DNA of 64,000 nucleotides from Variovorax sp. IB41 (GCF_016405905.1 NZ_JAEFCB010000003.1:124001-188000); one strand, 5' to 3'. Counted from the first letter of the stretch, positions 45,383-54,845 are shown. A program made the numbers and translations. The notes: generated by a model not told the origin, from the letters alone.

Positions 45383-45927
45383 GGGTTCGGGCCTCGCGCG
45401 GCGTCGAGCAGGTGCCGGTACTGGCCGCAAGCCGTGAGCAGCAGGTCGCAGAATTCGCGCGCCGCGCCTTCGCCGCCGCGCGCCTGGGTGACGTAGCGCG
45501 CAACGCCGCGCACTTCGACATGCGCATTGGCCGGCGCCGCCGCAAAGCCCACGCGGGTGAGCACCGGCAGGTCGGGCCAGTCGTCGCCGATGGCCGCGGC
45601 CTGCGCCCAGGTGAAGCCCAGTTGCTCGAGCATGGTTTCGGCCGCGGGCAATTTGTCTTCGGTGCCGTAGCGCACATGCTCGATGCCCAGCGCCTCGAGC
45701 CGCACGCGCAGCGGCTTGGAATCGCGCCCCGTGATCACGGCCGGCACGATGCCCGCCAGCCGCAACAGTTTCAGGCCGTAGCCATCGAGGATGCTGAATC
45801 GCTTGAGCGTTTCGCCGTGCTCGGTGAAATAGACGCCGCCGTCGGTCAGCACGCCGTCGATGTCGAAGAAGACGATGCGGACATCCTGCGCGGCGAGCAA
45901 TGTTTCGGCCTGGAACGCGAGCGGCAT
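45379..45927 (-). CDS. kdsC: 3-deoxy-manno-octulosonate-8-phosphatase
   Basis: A 182-residue HAD-superfamily C0 phosphatase that dephosphorylates KDO-8-phosphate. Motif I is FFDIDGVLTDGGVYF, then KRFSILDGYGLKLL, TGRDSK (motif II) and GDDWPDLPVL (motif III). Start 45927 overlaps the kdsD stop (TGATG), and its stop overlaps the lptC start by ATGA. KDO made here is the first sugar of the LPS inner core. Confidence 0.95.
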   Translation of the reverse strand: MPLAFQAETLLAAQDVRIVFFDIDGVLTDGGVYFTEHGETLKRFSILDGYGLKLLRLAGIVPAVITGRDSKPLRVRLEALGIEHVRYGTEDKLPAAETMLEQLGFTWAQAAAIGDDWPDLPVLTRVGFAAAPANAHVEVRGVARYVTQARGGEGAAREFCDLLLTACGQYRHLLDAARGPNP

Positions 45928-46928
45928 CAGATGACTTTCGCGCGCATCAGGTCGTTGATGCTCAGCGCGCCGATCAGGAGGCCCGCGGCGTCGACCACCA
46001 GCACGCTGGTGATGCGGTGGTTTTCCATCAGCTCGGCCGCCTCGACGGCCAGCGCGTCGGCGCGCAGCGTGCGGGGGCCCGGATGCATGACGTCGGCGGC
46101 CGTCAAGGCGCGCAGGTCGGCGCCGGTCTCGACCTTCCGGCGCAGGTCGCCGTCGGTGAAGATGCCGATCGCCCGGCCCTCGGCGTCGACCACGGCGGTG
46201 GCGCCGAGCCCCTTGGAGCTCATCTCGCGCATCAGCTCGCTCAGCGATGCGGTGGGCGCGACGCGCGGCACCTCGGCGTCCGAGCGCATCACGTCGCTCA
46301 CGTGGGTCAGGAGCTTGCGACCCAGCGCGCCGCCGGGGTGCGAGCGCGCGAAATCCTCGGAGCCGAAGCCGCGCGCATCGAGCAGCGCCACGGCCAGCGC
46401 ATCGCCCATCGCCATCTGCGCGGTGGTGCTCGCGGTGGGGGCGAGGTTGAGGGGGCAGGCTTCCTTGGACACACCGGCGTCGAGCACGATGTCGGCATGG
46501 CGTCCGAGCGTCGAGTCGGCGCGGCCGGTCATGGCGATCAGCGGCACGCCCTGGCGCTTGACCACGGGCAGGATCACCGTGAGTTCCTGGACCTCGCCGC
46601 TGTTGGAGATGGCCAGCACCAGGTCGACCGCCTTGATCATCCCCAGGTCGCCATGGCTGGCCTCGGCCGGGTGCACGAACATCGCCGGCGTGCCGGTGGA
46701 GGCGAGGGTGGCGGCGATCTTGCGGCCGACGTGGCCGCTCTTGCCCATACCCATCACGACCACGCGGCCGCGCACCTCCAGGATCTTGCGCACGGCGTCC
46801 ACGAAGCTGGGACCGACACGGTCCTTCAGGCCGAGGACGGCTTGGGCTTCGATGTCGAACGTGAGGCGTGCCCGAGCGAGGATGGCGTCGGGGTCGACCA
46901 CGGGGGCCGGGGCGGGGCGGGAACTCAT
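45927..46928 (-). CDS. kdsD: Arabinose-5-phosphate isomerase
   Basis: A 333-residue isomerase that makes arabinose-5-phosphate for KDO synthesis. An N-terminal SIS domain (MGMGKSGHVGRKIAATLAS, then AISNSGEVQEL) is followed by two CBS domains (SDVMRSDAEVPRV and ADVMHPGPRTL). Start 46928 fits the family. It heads the leftward kdsD-kdsC-lptC operon and is divergent from the Kef-type gene, with an 87-base gap. I see no clear promoter elements in that gap. Confidence 0.95.
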   Translation of the reverse strand: MSSRPAPAPVVDPDAILARARLTFDIEAQAVLGLKDRVGPSFVDAVRKILEVRGRVVVMGMGKSGHVGRKIAATLASTGTPAMFVHPAEASHGDLGMIKAVDLVLAISNSGEVQELTVILPVVKRQGVPLIAMTGRADSTLGRHADIVLDAGVSKEACPLNLAPTASTTAQMAMGDALAVALLDARGFGSEDFARSHPGGALGRKLLTHVSDVMRSDAEVPRVAPTASLSELMREMSSKGLGATAVVDAEGRAIGIFTDGDLRRKVETGADLRALTAADVMHPGPRTLRADALAVEAAELMENHRITSVLVVDAAGLLIGALSINDLMRAKVI

Positions 46929-47015
46929 CGGCCGATTTTACGGGCCGCTCAGAGTCGATTGGCGGCTTGCCCCGGGGAAGCCCGGGGCACGGACATTGCT
47001 CTAGCATCCGCACCC

Positions 47016-49001
47016 ATGTCTTCGTTCGATCTCACGCTGTTGTATTTGCTGGCCGCAGTGATCGGCGTGGTGGTCTGCCGGTCGCTCAAGCTGCCGCCGA
47101 TGCTGGGGTATCTCTCGGCGGGGGTCCTGATCGGGCCGCATGCATTCGCATTGGCGCAGAACTCCGAAGGCATCCGCCACCTGGGCGAATTCGGCGTCGT
47201 GTTCCTCATGTTCGTGATCGGGCTCGAGTTCAGCCTGCCCAAGCTGCGGGCGATGCGCAAGCACGTGTTCGGCCTCGGCCTCCTGCAGGTGCTGCTCACG
47301 ATGGCCATCGCCACGGCCGGCGCCCTGGTCATCGCCACGCAGCTGCCGCCGGCCTGGCGCCTGGGCTGGCAGACGGCGCTCGCGCTCTCGGGCGCGCTCA
47401 CCATGAGCAGCACCGCCATCGTGGTCAAGCTGATGTCCGAGCGGCTCGAGCTGGAGAGCGAGCACGGCAAGCGGGTGATGGGCGTGCTGCTGTTCCAGGA
47501 CTTGGCGGTGGTGCCGCTGCTGGTGCTGATCCCCGCACTCGGCGCACCGCCCGAGGCGCTGGCCAAGGCGCTGGGCCTGGCGCTGGTGAAGGCGACGGTT
47601 CTCATCGGCCTTCTGCTCTACGGCGGCCCGCGCGTGATGCGCTGGTGGCTCACCATCGTTGCGCGGCGGCGCAGTGAGGAGCTCTTCATCCTGAACGTGT
47701 TGCTGATCACGCTGGGGCTCGCGTGGCTCACCGAGCTGGCGGGCCTGAGCCTCGCGCTGGGTGCGTTCATCGCCGGCATGCTGGTGTCGGAGACCGAATA
47801 CAAGCACCAGGTCGAAACCGACATCCGCCCGTTCCACGACGTGCTGCTGGGCCTGTTCTTCATCACGGTCGGCATGTCGCTGGACTGGCACATCGTGGTC
47901 GACCGGTGGCTCCTGGTGGCCGTGCTGCTGCTGGTGCCGCTGCTCTTCAAGCTAGCGCTGGTGACGCTGCTCGCGCGGGTGCTGGGCGCGACCTCCGGAG
48001 TGTCGCTGCGCACCGGCCTCTATCTTGCGCAGGCCGGCGAGTTCGGCTTCGTGCTGCTGACGCTCGCGCAGGACAGGAGCCTGCTGCCGCCCTGGCTTGC
48101 GAACCCGGTGCTGGCCTCGATGGTGCTGTCGATGCTCGCGACGCCGTTCATCATCATGTACAGCAACGCCATCGTGCGAAAGCTGGTGGCCAGCGACTGG
48201 CTGCAGCAGTCGCTGCAGATGACCAGCATCGCGCGCAAGACCATCAACACCGCCAGGCACGTGATCATCTGCGGCTACGGGCGCTGCGGGCAGAACCTGG
48301 CGCGCATCCTGGAGCGCGAAGGCATTCCGTACATGGCGCTCGACCTCGACCCCGACCGCGTGCGCCAGGCCGCCGCCGCCGGCGACTCGGTGGTGTTCGG
48401 CGACGCAGCGCGGCTGCAGGCGCTGATGGCCGCGGGCCTCGCGCGCGCCAGCGCGGTCGTCGTCACGTACCTGGACGTGCCCGGCGCGATGAAGGTGCTG
48501 GCCAACACGCGCGCCCACGCTGCCCATGTGCCGGTGATCGTGCGCACGCAGGACGACCACGACCTGGAGAAGCTGCAGGCCGCCGGCGCGACCGAGGTGG
48601 TGCCCGAGGCGATCGAGGGTTCGCTGATGCTCGCGAGCCACGCGCTGGCGCTGGTCGGCGTGCCGATGCGCCGCGTGATCCGCGTGGTGCAGGACCAGCG
48701 TGACGCGCGCTACAACCTGCTGCGCGGCTACTTCCACGGCGCCGACGACGACAACGCCGACGAGATCGACCACGAGCGGCTCAACAGCTTCACCCTGAAC
48801 CCCGGCGCCCGCGCCATCGGCCACACCCTGGAGCAGCTGGCGCTGGACACCCTGGGCGTGCGCGTCGCCACCCTGCGCCGCCAGGACGGCCAGGCCCGCG
48901 TGCCCACCGGCGAGACCGTGCTGACGGATGGCGACACGCTGGTGCTCTCGGGCAAACCCACCGCCCTGGCCATCGCCATCGAACGCCTTCAAAAAGGCTA
49001 G
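47016..49001 (+). CDS. Kef-type cation/proton antiporter (CPA2) with RCK domain
   Basis: A 661-residue inner-membrane protein. Residues about 1-390 contain 12-13 helices of the CPA2 exchanger fold, including LGEFGVVFLMFVIGLEFSLP and FQDLAVVPLLVLIPAL. Next is a cytosolic RCK_N nucleotide-binding domain (HVIICGYGRCGQNLARILER) and a short RCK_C domain at the end (ALDTLGVRVATL to LVLSGKPTALAIAIERL). This architecture fits KefB/KefC-like glutathione- or NAD-gated K+ efflux systems, or YbaL. The KefF/KefG partner is not nearby. ATG 47016 chosen by start of helix 1. It neighbours kdsD, as is common in this group. Confidence 0.93.
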   Translation: MSSFDLTLLYLLAAVIGVVVCRSLKLPPMLGYLSAGVLIGPHAFALAQNSEGIRHLGEFGVVFLMFVIGLEFSLPKLRAMRKHVFGLGLLQVLLTMAIATAGALVIATQLPPAWRLGWQTALALSGALTMSSTAIVVKLMSERLELESEHGKRVMGVLLFQDLAVVPLLVLIPALGAPPEALAKALGLALVKATVLIGLLLYGGPRVMRWWLTIVARRRSEELFILNVLLITLGLAWLTELAGLSLALGAFIAGMLVSETEYKHQVETDIRPFHDVLLGLFFITVGMSLDWHIVVDRWLLVAVLLLVPLLFKLALVTLLARVLGATSGVSLRTGLYLAQAGEFGFVLLTLAQDRSLLPPWLANPVLASMVLSMLATPFIIMYSNAIVRKLVASDWLQQSLQMTSIARKTINTARHVIICGYGRCGQNLARILEREGIPYMALDLDPDRVRQAAAAGDSVVFGDAARLQALMAAGLARASAVVVTYLDVPGAMKVLANTRAHAAHVPVIVRTQDDHDLEKLQAAGATEVVPEAIEGSLMLASHALALVGVPMRRVIRVVQDQRDARYNLLRGYFHGADDDNADEIDHERLNSFTLNPGARAIGHTLEQLALDTLGVRVATLRRQDGQARVPTGETVLTDGDTLVLSGKPTALAIAIERLQKG

Positions 49002-49013
49002 CTTCTTGTTCGG

Positions 49014-49104
49014 GAATACCGAGGAACCGGCTTTGCCGGGCCTCAGGTATTGCTCCCGGTAGGGGGTGGGCGAAGCGGACACGAAGTGCCGCGCAGCCTG
49101 GGGG
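49014..49104 (+). repeat. Dispersed repeat copy F
   Basis: CCGAGGAACCGGCTTTGCC and GGGCC, then CCCGGTAGGGGGTGGG, CGAAGCGGACACGAAGTGCC and GCGCAGCCTGGGGG. It matches copies B and E throughout with single-base differences. It fills the gap between the Kef-type gene (stop 49001) and the zinc-ribbon gene (stop 49109) at a convergent junction. Confidence 0.88.
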
Positions 49105-49108
49105 CGAG

Positions 49109-50053
49109 CTAATTGATCAGGGTGGGGTTGCGCTTTTCTTCTTCGAGCCGCTGCTGGCGCCGCACCGCTTCGCACTGCGCATGCGCCTTGAACTCGGGCT
49201 TCACGCACTGCGCCGCCATGCACTGGGCCTTGGCGATGAAGTTGCGGTCGCCGCACAGGGCCTGCGGTTCGGCGGGAGCGGCCGGAGCCGCGGGCGGCGG
49301 CGCCGGCGCGGCGGCGGGTGCCGGGGCTTCGGGCGCTGCGGACGGCGGCGTGGCTGCTGCCTGCTTGCGCGGCGGCTTGGCCACAGGCTTGGGTGTTGCG
49401 GCCGGCGTGGCTGGGACCGCTTCTGCCGCAGTCGCTTCGACAGCCGGCGTCTCAGGGAGTGCAGCGGATTCGGCGGGCGGTGGCATGGCAACCGGCGGTG
49501 CGGCAGCAGGTGCCGGAGCAGGCACTGCGACGGGCGGCGGCGGCGCCTCGGCCTGCTCCGCCGCCTTGCGCGTGCCATAGCCATACCAGCCGGCGATAAC
49601 CATCACCACCGCGACCGCCAGCAGGCTCAGCCAGAGAACGAGGCCACGCCGGCGCAACGCCGGTTCAGGCGGCTCGGGTGTGCGAGGCACCTTGACCCGC
49701 GCGCGCTTGCGTTCGGACCGCTCGCTGATGGAAGACGGCGTCGGCACAGGCTGGCCGGGCGCGAGGATCACGGTGCGCTCGTCGCCCGGTACAGCGGCCG
49801 GCGCCCGGCCGAAAAAGCTGCGCGCGGACGGCGCGGGCTCGGGGAGGTCGAAAAGCGGCGCCGGGATCGTCGGCGCGCGCAACTGGGCGGGCGCGGTGGT
49901 GGCCCATTCGCGATCGGCCTGGCTGCCCAAATTGAGGGGGCTGGGGGCAGGAGGAATCCGGCTCGCCGTCGCGGACAGCGTCGTGCCGCAGCTCTTGCAG
50001 AAATTCGCGCCGTCACGGTTTTCCGTGCTGCAGACCGGGCAGATCGAGGCCAT
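49109..50053 (-). CDS. Zinc-ribbon membrane protein with Pro/Ala-rich periplasmic part
   Basis: A 314-residue protein of no family I recognise. Residues 1-25 hold a zinc ribbon (ICPVCSTENRDGANFCKSCG). A Pro/Ser-rich cytoplasmic stretch (about 30-135) leads to one transmembrane helix (GLVLWLSLLAVAVVMVIAGW). A long Pro/Ala-rich segment follows, then a small C-terminal region with five cysteines (LCGDRNFIAKAQCMAAQC) and a charged end, possibly disulfide-linked. The layout suggests an anchored sensor or scaffold. It shares strand with the cyclic-nucleotide-binding-domain gene upstream. Confidence 0.82.
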   Translation of the reverse strand: MASICPVCSTENRDGANFCKSCGTTLSATASRIPPAPSPLNLGSQADREWATTAPAQLRAPTIPAPLFDLPEPAPSARSFFGRAPAAVPGDERTVILAPGQPVPTPSSISERSERKRARVKVPRTPEPPEPALRRRGLVLWLSLLAVAVVMVIAGWYGYGTRKAAEQAEAPPPPVAVPAPAPAAAPPVAMPPPAESAALPETPAVEATAAEAVPATPAATPKPVAKPPRKQAAATPPSAAPEAPAPAAAPAPPPAAPAAPAEPQALCGDRNFIAKAQCMAAQCVKPEFKAHAQCEAVRRQQRLEEEKRNPTLIN

Positions 50054-50147
50054 GGCTTACTTACTGACTACTCTCGGAATCCAAAAGAACAAACACTCTG
50101 CTGCGCGTGCGGCCTGCGAATCGGTCTGGCTGTGCGCCGAAGGCGCC

Positions 50148-50609
50148 TCAGGTCACGGCCACGCGCTTGGAGCGGTGCGCCATGCGCTTGGCGATCACGG
50201 CGCCCAGCGCCATCGCGATCTCCAGCGCCATGTTGGGCTGGCGGTTCGACATTTCCGCAAAGCGGATCGCGGTGAGGCGCCAGACGCGTCCCGCGCCGGT
50301 GACGACCACGTTGGCCGAGTGCGGCTGGCGCGAGAAGAAAGCGCCTTCGCCCACCACCGCGCCGGGCGTGAGGACCGCCAGGCGCATCTGTTCCTTGCTG
50401 CTGACGCGGTGCACGCTGATGGCGCCGCTCTCGACAAAGAACACTGACCGGTCGGGTGTGTTCTGCTCGATCAGCACGTCGCCCACGCCGGTGTCGATGG
50501 GCTGCAGGTAACCGGCCACCGTTTCCCATTGCTGGACGGTGAAGGTCAACGCAAAGGCGTCGGTGCTCGTGTTTTCCGCGATGGCGCGGCTCAGGTTCAG
50601 GATGGACAT
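50148..50609 (-). CDS. Cyclic nucleotide-binding domain protein without DNA-binding domain
   Basis: A 153-residue protein holding one Crp-type cNMP-binding beta-roll (IEQNTPDRSVFFVESGAISV, then PGAVVGEGAFF, the phosphate-binding-cassette position, and SANVVVTGAGRVWRLT). It ends in a basic helix without helix-turn-helix, so it is probably not a transcription factor. The cassette GEGAFFSRQPHSANV lacks the Arg seen in true cAMP binders, which may mean another ligand. It lies upstream of the zinc-ribbon gene, 94 bases apart, and after mnmE. Confidence 0.85.
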   Translation of the reverse strand: MSILNLSRAIAENTSTDAFALTFTVQQWETVAGYLQPIDTGVGDVLIEQNTPDRSVFFVESGAISVHRVSSKEQMRLAVLTPGAVVGEGAFFSRQPHSANVVVTGAGRVWRLTAIRFAEMSNRQPNMALEIAMALGAVIAKRMAHRSKRVAVT

Positions 50610-50710
50610 GTTTTTTTCGGCCCCCGCATGTGAGTCGAAGTATCCGCGAAGGCCACGCGTTTCGGCTACAAGTGTTTACGTTTCGCCGGGCGGCGCGTCG
50701 CCATGTGTCG

Positions 50711-52120
50711 CTATTTCCCGATACAGAAGCGCGAAAAGATGACGCCCAGCAGATCGTCGGCGCCGAACTCCCCGGTGATCTCGTTGAGCGCGTTCTGCGC
50801 GAGGCGCAGCTCCTCGGCCAAGAGATCAAGCAGCTGCGCTTGGGCCGCGAGGTGGCTCGCGGCCAGCGCCAGGTGCGTCTCGACCCGGCCGAGCGCCTGC
50901 ACGTGGCGCGCGCGCGCGAGGTAGACGCCTTCAGGCACGGATTGCCAGCCGGCCATGGCCAGCAACTGATCGCGCAGGGCCTCGATGCCCAGGCCGGTCT
51001 TCGCCGAGAGCGCGATGCCTTGAGCCGGAGCGGTGCCCGGCGCAGCGTCCTGCTTGTTCCAGACATCGAGCACCGGCACGCTCGCGGGCAGCTTGCCCTG
51101 CAGGCCGCGCAGGATTTCGGCGTCGGCGGCGGCGTAGTCCGGCTGCTCGGCGCGCGTCAGGTCGTGCAGGAACAGCACGGCGTCGGCGTTTTCGATTTGT
51201 CCCCAGGCGCGCGCCACGCCGATCTGCTCGACCTCGTCGCTGCTGTCGCGCAGGCCCGCCGTGTCGGCCACGTGCAGCGGCACGCCGTGGATCTGGATGG
51301 TCTGCGAGACCACGTCGCGCGTGGTGCCCGCCACCGCGCTCACGATGGCCAGCTCGGCGCCGGCCAGGGCGTTGAGCAGCGAGCTCTTGCCCGCGTTCGG
51401 CTGGCCCGCGATGACGACCTTGATGCCTTCGCGCAGCAGGGCGCCTTGCTTGGCGCGCTGCTGCACGGCGGCGAGTTGCGACTGCAGCCTCGCGAGCTGC
51501 CCAGCCGCATCGGCCTTCTGCAGGAAGTCGATTTCCTCTTCCGGAAAGTCGAGCGTCGCCTCGACCAGCATGCGCAGGTGGATCAGCGCATCGCGCAGCG
51601 TGTGGATCTCGCGCGAGAACGCGCCCGAGAGCGAACGCCCGGCGCTGCGTGCCGCGGCCTCGGTGCTGGCGTCGATCAGGTCGGCGATGGCCTCGGCCTG
51701 CGCCAGATCGATCTTGCCGTTGAGGAACGCGCGCTGGCTGAATTCGCCCGGCTCGGCCACGCGCAGGCCGACAAGGCGCGGGCGTCCGGTGACCGGGTCG
51801 GCTTCGGCCGCGGCTTCGAGACAGCGCGCCAGCAGCAGCTGCAACACGACCGTGCCGCCGTGCGCCTGCAGCTCGAGCACGTCTTCGCCGGTGAAGGAGT
51901 TCGGCGAAGGAAAGTGGATCGCCAGCCCGTGATCGACCGGCTCGCCGCCGGCGTCCCGAAACGGCAGGTACGTCGCCTCGCGCGGCTTGAGCGCGCGCCC
52001 GCAGACCGCCTCGATCAACGGCGCCAGCCGGGCGCCGGACACCCGCACGATGCCCACTGCCCCGCGCCCCGAGGCGGTGGCGACGGCGACGATGGGATCG
52101 GTGGTGCGGGCGAAGGTCAT
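50711..52120 (-). CDS. mnmE: tRNA uridine-5-carboxymethylaminomethyl modification GTPase MnmE
   Basis: A 469-residue GTPase that with MnmG modifies U34 of certain tRNAs. An N-terminal formyl-THF-binding domain ([32 protein letters not shown]) is followed by helices. The inserted G domain ([42 protein letters not shown]) comes next, and the essential C-terminal FCIGK motif with its Cys closes the protein. It lies after yidC in the conserved origin-proximal run rpmH-rnpA-yidD-yidC-mnmE, separated by a terminator. Confidence 0.97.
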   Translation of the reverse strand: MTFARTTDPIVAVATASGRGAVGIVRVSGARLAPLIEAVCGRALKPREATYLPFRDAGGEPVDHGLAIHFPSPNSFTGEDVLELQAHGGTVVLQLLLARCLEAAAEADPVTGRPRLVGLRVAEPGEFSQRAFLNGKIDLAQAEAIADLIDASTEAAARSAGRSLSGAFSREIHTLRDALIHLRMLVEATLDFPEEEIDFLQKADAAGQLARLQSQLAAVQQRAKQGALLREGIKVVIAGQPNAGKSSLLNALAGAELAIVSAVAGTTRDVVSQTIQIHGVPLHVADTAGLRDSSDEVEQIGVARAWGQIENADAVLFLHDLTRAEQPDYAAADAEILRGLQGKLPASVPVLDVWNKQDAAPGTAPAQGIALSAKTGLGIEALRDQLLAMAGWQSVPEGVYLARARHVQALGRVETHLALAASHLAAQAQLLDLLAEELRLAQNALNEITGEFGADDLLGVIFSRFCIGK

Positions 52121-52135
52121 GGCAGCGCGATTCTT

Positions 52136-52172
52136 TCAGCAAAAAGGAAAAGGGCCGCGGATGCGGCCCTTT
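52136..52172 (-). terminator. Terminator after yidC
   Basis: On the minus strand AAAGGGCCGC, loop ATCC, GCGGCCCTTT, then TTCCTTTTTGC. A strong 10-bp stem with a T-rich tail between the yidC stop (52206) and the mnmE start (52120). It should at least partly uncouple mnmE from the yidC transcript. Confidence 0.85.
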
Positions 52173-52205
52173 GCGGTGGCGACGAAGCGCCGGTGGGTGG
52201 GCGGC

Positions 52206-53903
52206 TTACTTGCCCAGCACGCCCAGCCGCTTGTTGATGAACCACTGCTGCGCGATCGACAGCACGTTGTTCGTGATCCAGTACAGCACGAGGCCGGCGG
52301 GGAAGAAGATGAACATCACGCTGAACGCGAGCGGCATGATCCACATCAGCTTGGCCTGCATCGGATCGGGCGGCGTCGGGTTGAGCCAGGTCTGGAAGAG
52401 CGACGTGAGCGTCATCACGACCGGCAGGATGTACCAGGGGTCCGGTGCCGAGAGGTCGGTGATCCAGCCGATCCACGGTGCGTGGCGCATTTCGACCGAC
52501 GACAGCAGCACCCAGTAGAGCGCGATGAACACCGGGATCTGGATCACGATGGGGAAACAGCCGCCCATCGGATTGACCTTCTCGGTCTTGTAGATCCGCA
52601 TCATCTCCTGCTGCATCTCTTGCGGCTTGTCTTTGAGCCGCTCGCGCATTTCCATGATCTTGGGATTGATGGCCTTCATCTTGGCCATGCTGGCGTAGGC
52701 CTTGGCGTTGAGCCAGTAGAAGGCCGCCTTCAGCAGCACCACCAGCGCCACGATCGACCAGCCCCAGTTGCCCAGGATGCCGTGCAGCTGGGTGAGCAGC
52801 CAGTACAGCGGCTTGGAGATGATCGCGAAGATGCCGTAGTCCTTCACCAGGTCCAGGCCGGGGGCGATGGTTTCGAGCTTCTTTTCTTCTTCGGGGCCGG
52901 CGAACAGCACGCTGTTCACGAGTTGCGTGGCGCCCGGGGCAATCTTGGGCAGCGTGGCCACCATGGCGACGGTGAAGAGGTTGTCGCCCAGGTCCTTCAC
53001 GCGGAATTCGCGGCGCAGTTGCTCGCTGGCCGGGTCACCCTTGAGGAGCCAAGCCGACGCGAAGTAGTGCTGCACCATCGCGATCCAGCCGTCGTTGGCC
53101 GGCGGCGGCGGCTCGATCTTGCCCTTGGCAATGTCCTTGAAGTCGAGCTTGTGGAACTTCTTCTCGTTGGTGTAGGCGGCCGGACCGGTGAAGGTGTTGG
53201 TGCCGAACATCGTGCTGCTGGCCACCGTGCCGTGGCGCAGGAGCTGCATGTAGAGCTGCGCGTCGCGCGGCTGGTCGCTCACGTTGGCCACTTCGTGGCG
53301 CACGCCGATGGCGTAGTCGCCGCGGTGGAACACGTAGGTCTTGGTGTACTTCAGGCCGCCGACGGGGGCGCTCTCGAAGCTCACTTCCAGCGTGTTCTGG
53401 CCGTCGGCCATTTCGCGGGGGCCGGCCTTGGCCGTCATCGGCGTCAGGTGGTTGGGAAAGCGCTCACCCGAGTCGACGGGGTTCAGGAGGCCCGTCTGCG
53501 CCACGTAGCGCGTGGCCGGCGAGCCGTTCTCGAACAGCACGACGCGCTTGGTGCGGTCGGCCTCGTCGTACTTCTGCAGCTCCAGGTTGTTGACCGTGCC
53601 GCCATCGCTGTCGATCGTGGCCTTGAACAGGTCGGTGGTCACGACGACCTGCTCGCGGGGCGCGGCCGCCGCGGCCTGCGTGGGCACGGCGCCGGCGTTG
53701 CCGCTGGTGGTGCCGGATGCCGTCGGCACGCCGTTGCTGCTGGTTGCGGGTGTGGTGCCGGCCGGCGCTGCGGCCACGGCCGCCGGCTTGCTCGACGGCA
53801 GGAAGGTCGGCTTGTTGCCGTTGAAGACCTGCCATTGGTCCCACAGCAATACCAGCGAGAACCCAAAAATCACCCACAGGATCGTGCGGCGGATATCGTT
53901 CAT
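52206..53903 (-). CDS. yidC: Membrane protein insertase YidC
   Basis: A 565-residue inner-membrane insertase. Helix 1 (ILWVIFGFSLVLLWDQW), then a Gly/Ala/Thr-rich linker and the large periplasmic domain (about 90-345). The conserved 60KD_IMP core follows with five helices, including WGWSIVALVVLLKAAFYW and GGCFPIVIQIPVFIALYWVL. Length and order fit the proteobacterial long form. The start overlaps the yidD stop (53900-53903, ATGA). Confidence 0.97.
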   Translation of the reverse strand: MNDIRRTILWVIFGFSLVLLWDQWQVFNGNKPTFLPSSKPAAVAAAPAGTTPATSSNGVPTASGTTSGNAGAVPTQAAAAAPREQVVVTTDLFKATIDSDGGTVNNLELQKYDEADRTKRVVLFENGSPATRYVAQTGLLNPVDSGERFPNHLTPMTAKAGPREMADGQNTLEVSFESAPVGGLKYTKTYVFHRGDYAIGVRHEVANVSDQPRDAQLYMQLLRHGTVASSTMFGTNTFTGPAAYTNEKKFHKLDFKDIAKGKIEPPPPANDGWIAMVQHYFASAWLLKGDPASEQLRREFRVKDLGDNLFTVAMVATLPKIAPGATQLVNSVLFAGPEEEKKLETIAPGLDLVKDYGIFAIISKPLYWLLTQLHGILGNWGWSIVALVVLLKAAFYWLNAKAYASMAKMKAINPKIMEMRERLKDKPQEMQQEMMRIYKTEKVNPMGGCFPIVIQIPVFIALYWVLLSSVEMRHAPWIGWITDLSAPDPWYILPVVMTLTSLFQTWLNPTPPDPMQAKLMWIMPLAFSVMFIFFPAGLVLYWITNNVLSIAQQWFINKRLGVLGK

Positions 53904-54187
53904 GACGAAGACTTCTTGTCGGAGGAGAGAAGAGACGAAAACAGCGAGCCTGACTTGTCAGTGCGACACGGTGATTTCGGTGGAACCGGATCGTGGCCGC
54001 CCTGGCACCAGGGCTGGCAACGCGCGATGCGGTGCAGAGTGAGGTAGCTGCCCTTGAGCGCACCGTGCACCTCCAGCGCCTCGATCGAATACACCGAGCA
54101 GGTCGGCGTGAAGCGGCACGACTGGCCGAGCCAGGGGCTCAGCAGCAGGCGGTAGCCCTTCACGAGGCCGATCAGCAGGCGTTTCAT
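53900..54187 (-). CDS. yidD: Membrane protein insertion efficiency factor YidD
   Basis: A 95-residue protein: MKRLLIGLVKGYRLLLSPWL plus SCRFTPTCSVYSIEAL (conserved cysteines) is the YidD signature. It is an amphipathic membrane-associated factor aiding YidC. The start overlaps the rnpA stop by four bases and the stop overlaps the yidC start by four bases, making rnpA-yidD-yidC tightly coupled. The Ser-rich C-terminus varies between species. Confidence 0.95.
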   Translation of the reverse strand: MKRLLIGLVKGYRLLLSPWLGQSCRFTPTCSVYSIEALEVHGALKGSYLTLHRIARCQPWCQGGHDPVPPKSPCRTDKSGSLFSSLLSSDKKSSS

Positions 54188-54609
54188 GAGGAGGAGGGAG
54201 AAGAAGGTGCCGGTGCCGGTGCCGGTGCGGGTGAACGCGCGGCGCGCGCCAGCAACTGCTGGAGTTCGGCGCGCACGGCGCCCTTGAGCTTGTCCGAGGA
54301 CGCGCTCACGAATTCCTTGCGATCGAACCCCGCCCGCAGCCGCACCACGTGCGCAGCACGAGGCAAGCCGACGTCGGGCGCGGCGCTCACGGTATAGATC
54401 TGGCGCTTGATGGCGTTGCGCGTGACGGCACGACGCGCCCAGCGCTTGGGCACCATGGCGCCCAGCCAGACATCGTCAGACGCGAACAGCGGCGCTGCGC
54501 TCGATGCGAGATCGAGCGCACAGCGATGCAATGCGAAATGGGCAGTGCGCGCCACAGTGGCACCTGCGAGGACGGCCTGGAATTGCGCGCGGGTCTTGAG
54601 CCGCTGCAT
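54184..54609 (-). CDS. rnpA: Ribonuclease P protein component
   Basis: A 141-residue protein subunit of RNase P, which matures tRNA 5' ends. The basic signature RWARRAVTRNAIKRQIY (RNR motif) and FALHRCALD are present. The start at 54609 (MQRLKTRAQFQAVL) matches the family; the open frame reaches further but is not conserved. The C-terminus is extended by an Ala/Pro/Ser tail made of short repeats (PAPAPAPA). It follows rpmH by 101 bases. Confidence 0.95.
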   Translation of the reverse strand: MQRLKTRAQFQAVLAGATVARTAHFALHRCALDLASSAAPLFASDDVWLGAMVPKRWARRAVTRNAIKRQIYTVSAAPDVGLPRAAHVVRLRAGFDRKEFVSASSDKLKGAVRAELQQLLARAARSPAPAPAPAPSSPSSS

Positions 54610-54710
54610 GGAACCCGAGCCGCGTCCGTCGTTACCGATCGGGCCGCGTGCGCCAGCTGAAGGTGCTGGCGCGGGCGGTTCGGCTGCTGGCAACGGCAGG
54701 TGAGCCGCCG

Positions 54711-54845
54711 TCAGACGGCCAGGCGCTTGCGGCCCTTGGCGCGGCGTGCGTTGATGACGGCACGGCCGCCGCGGGTCTTCATGCGGACCAGAAAGCCGTG
54801 GGTACGGGCGCGGCGGACTTTGGATGCTTGGTATGTGCGTTTCAT
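54711..54845 (-). CDS. rpmH: 50S ribosomal protein L34
   Basis: A 44-residue highly basic protein: [20 protein letters not shown] at the N-terminus and [12 protein letters not shown] at the C-terminus are the L34 consensus. It is the first gene leftward from the presumed origin, in the universal dnaA/rpmH divergent layout. Confidence 0.97.
   Translation of the reverse strand: MKRTYQASKVRRARTHGFLVRMKTRGGRAVINARRAKGRKRLAV

Noticed and set aside
49181..50275. Plus-strand frame of 364 codons opposite the zinc-ribbon gene
   Set aside because: Arg/Gly-rich shadow. The minus frame has a zinc ribbon, a membrane helix and a good start.
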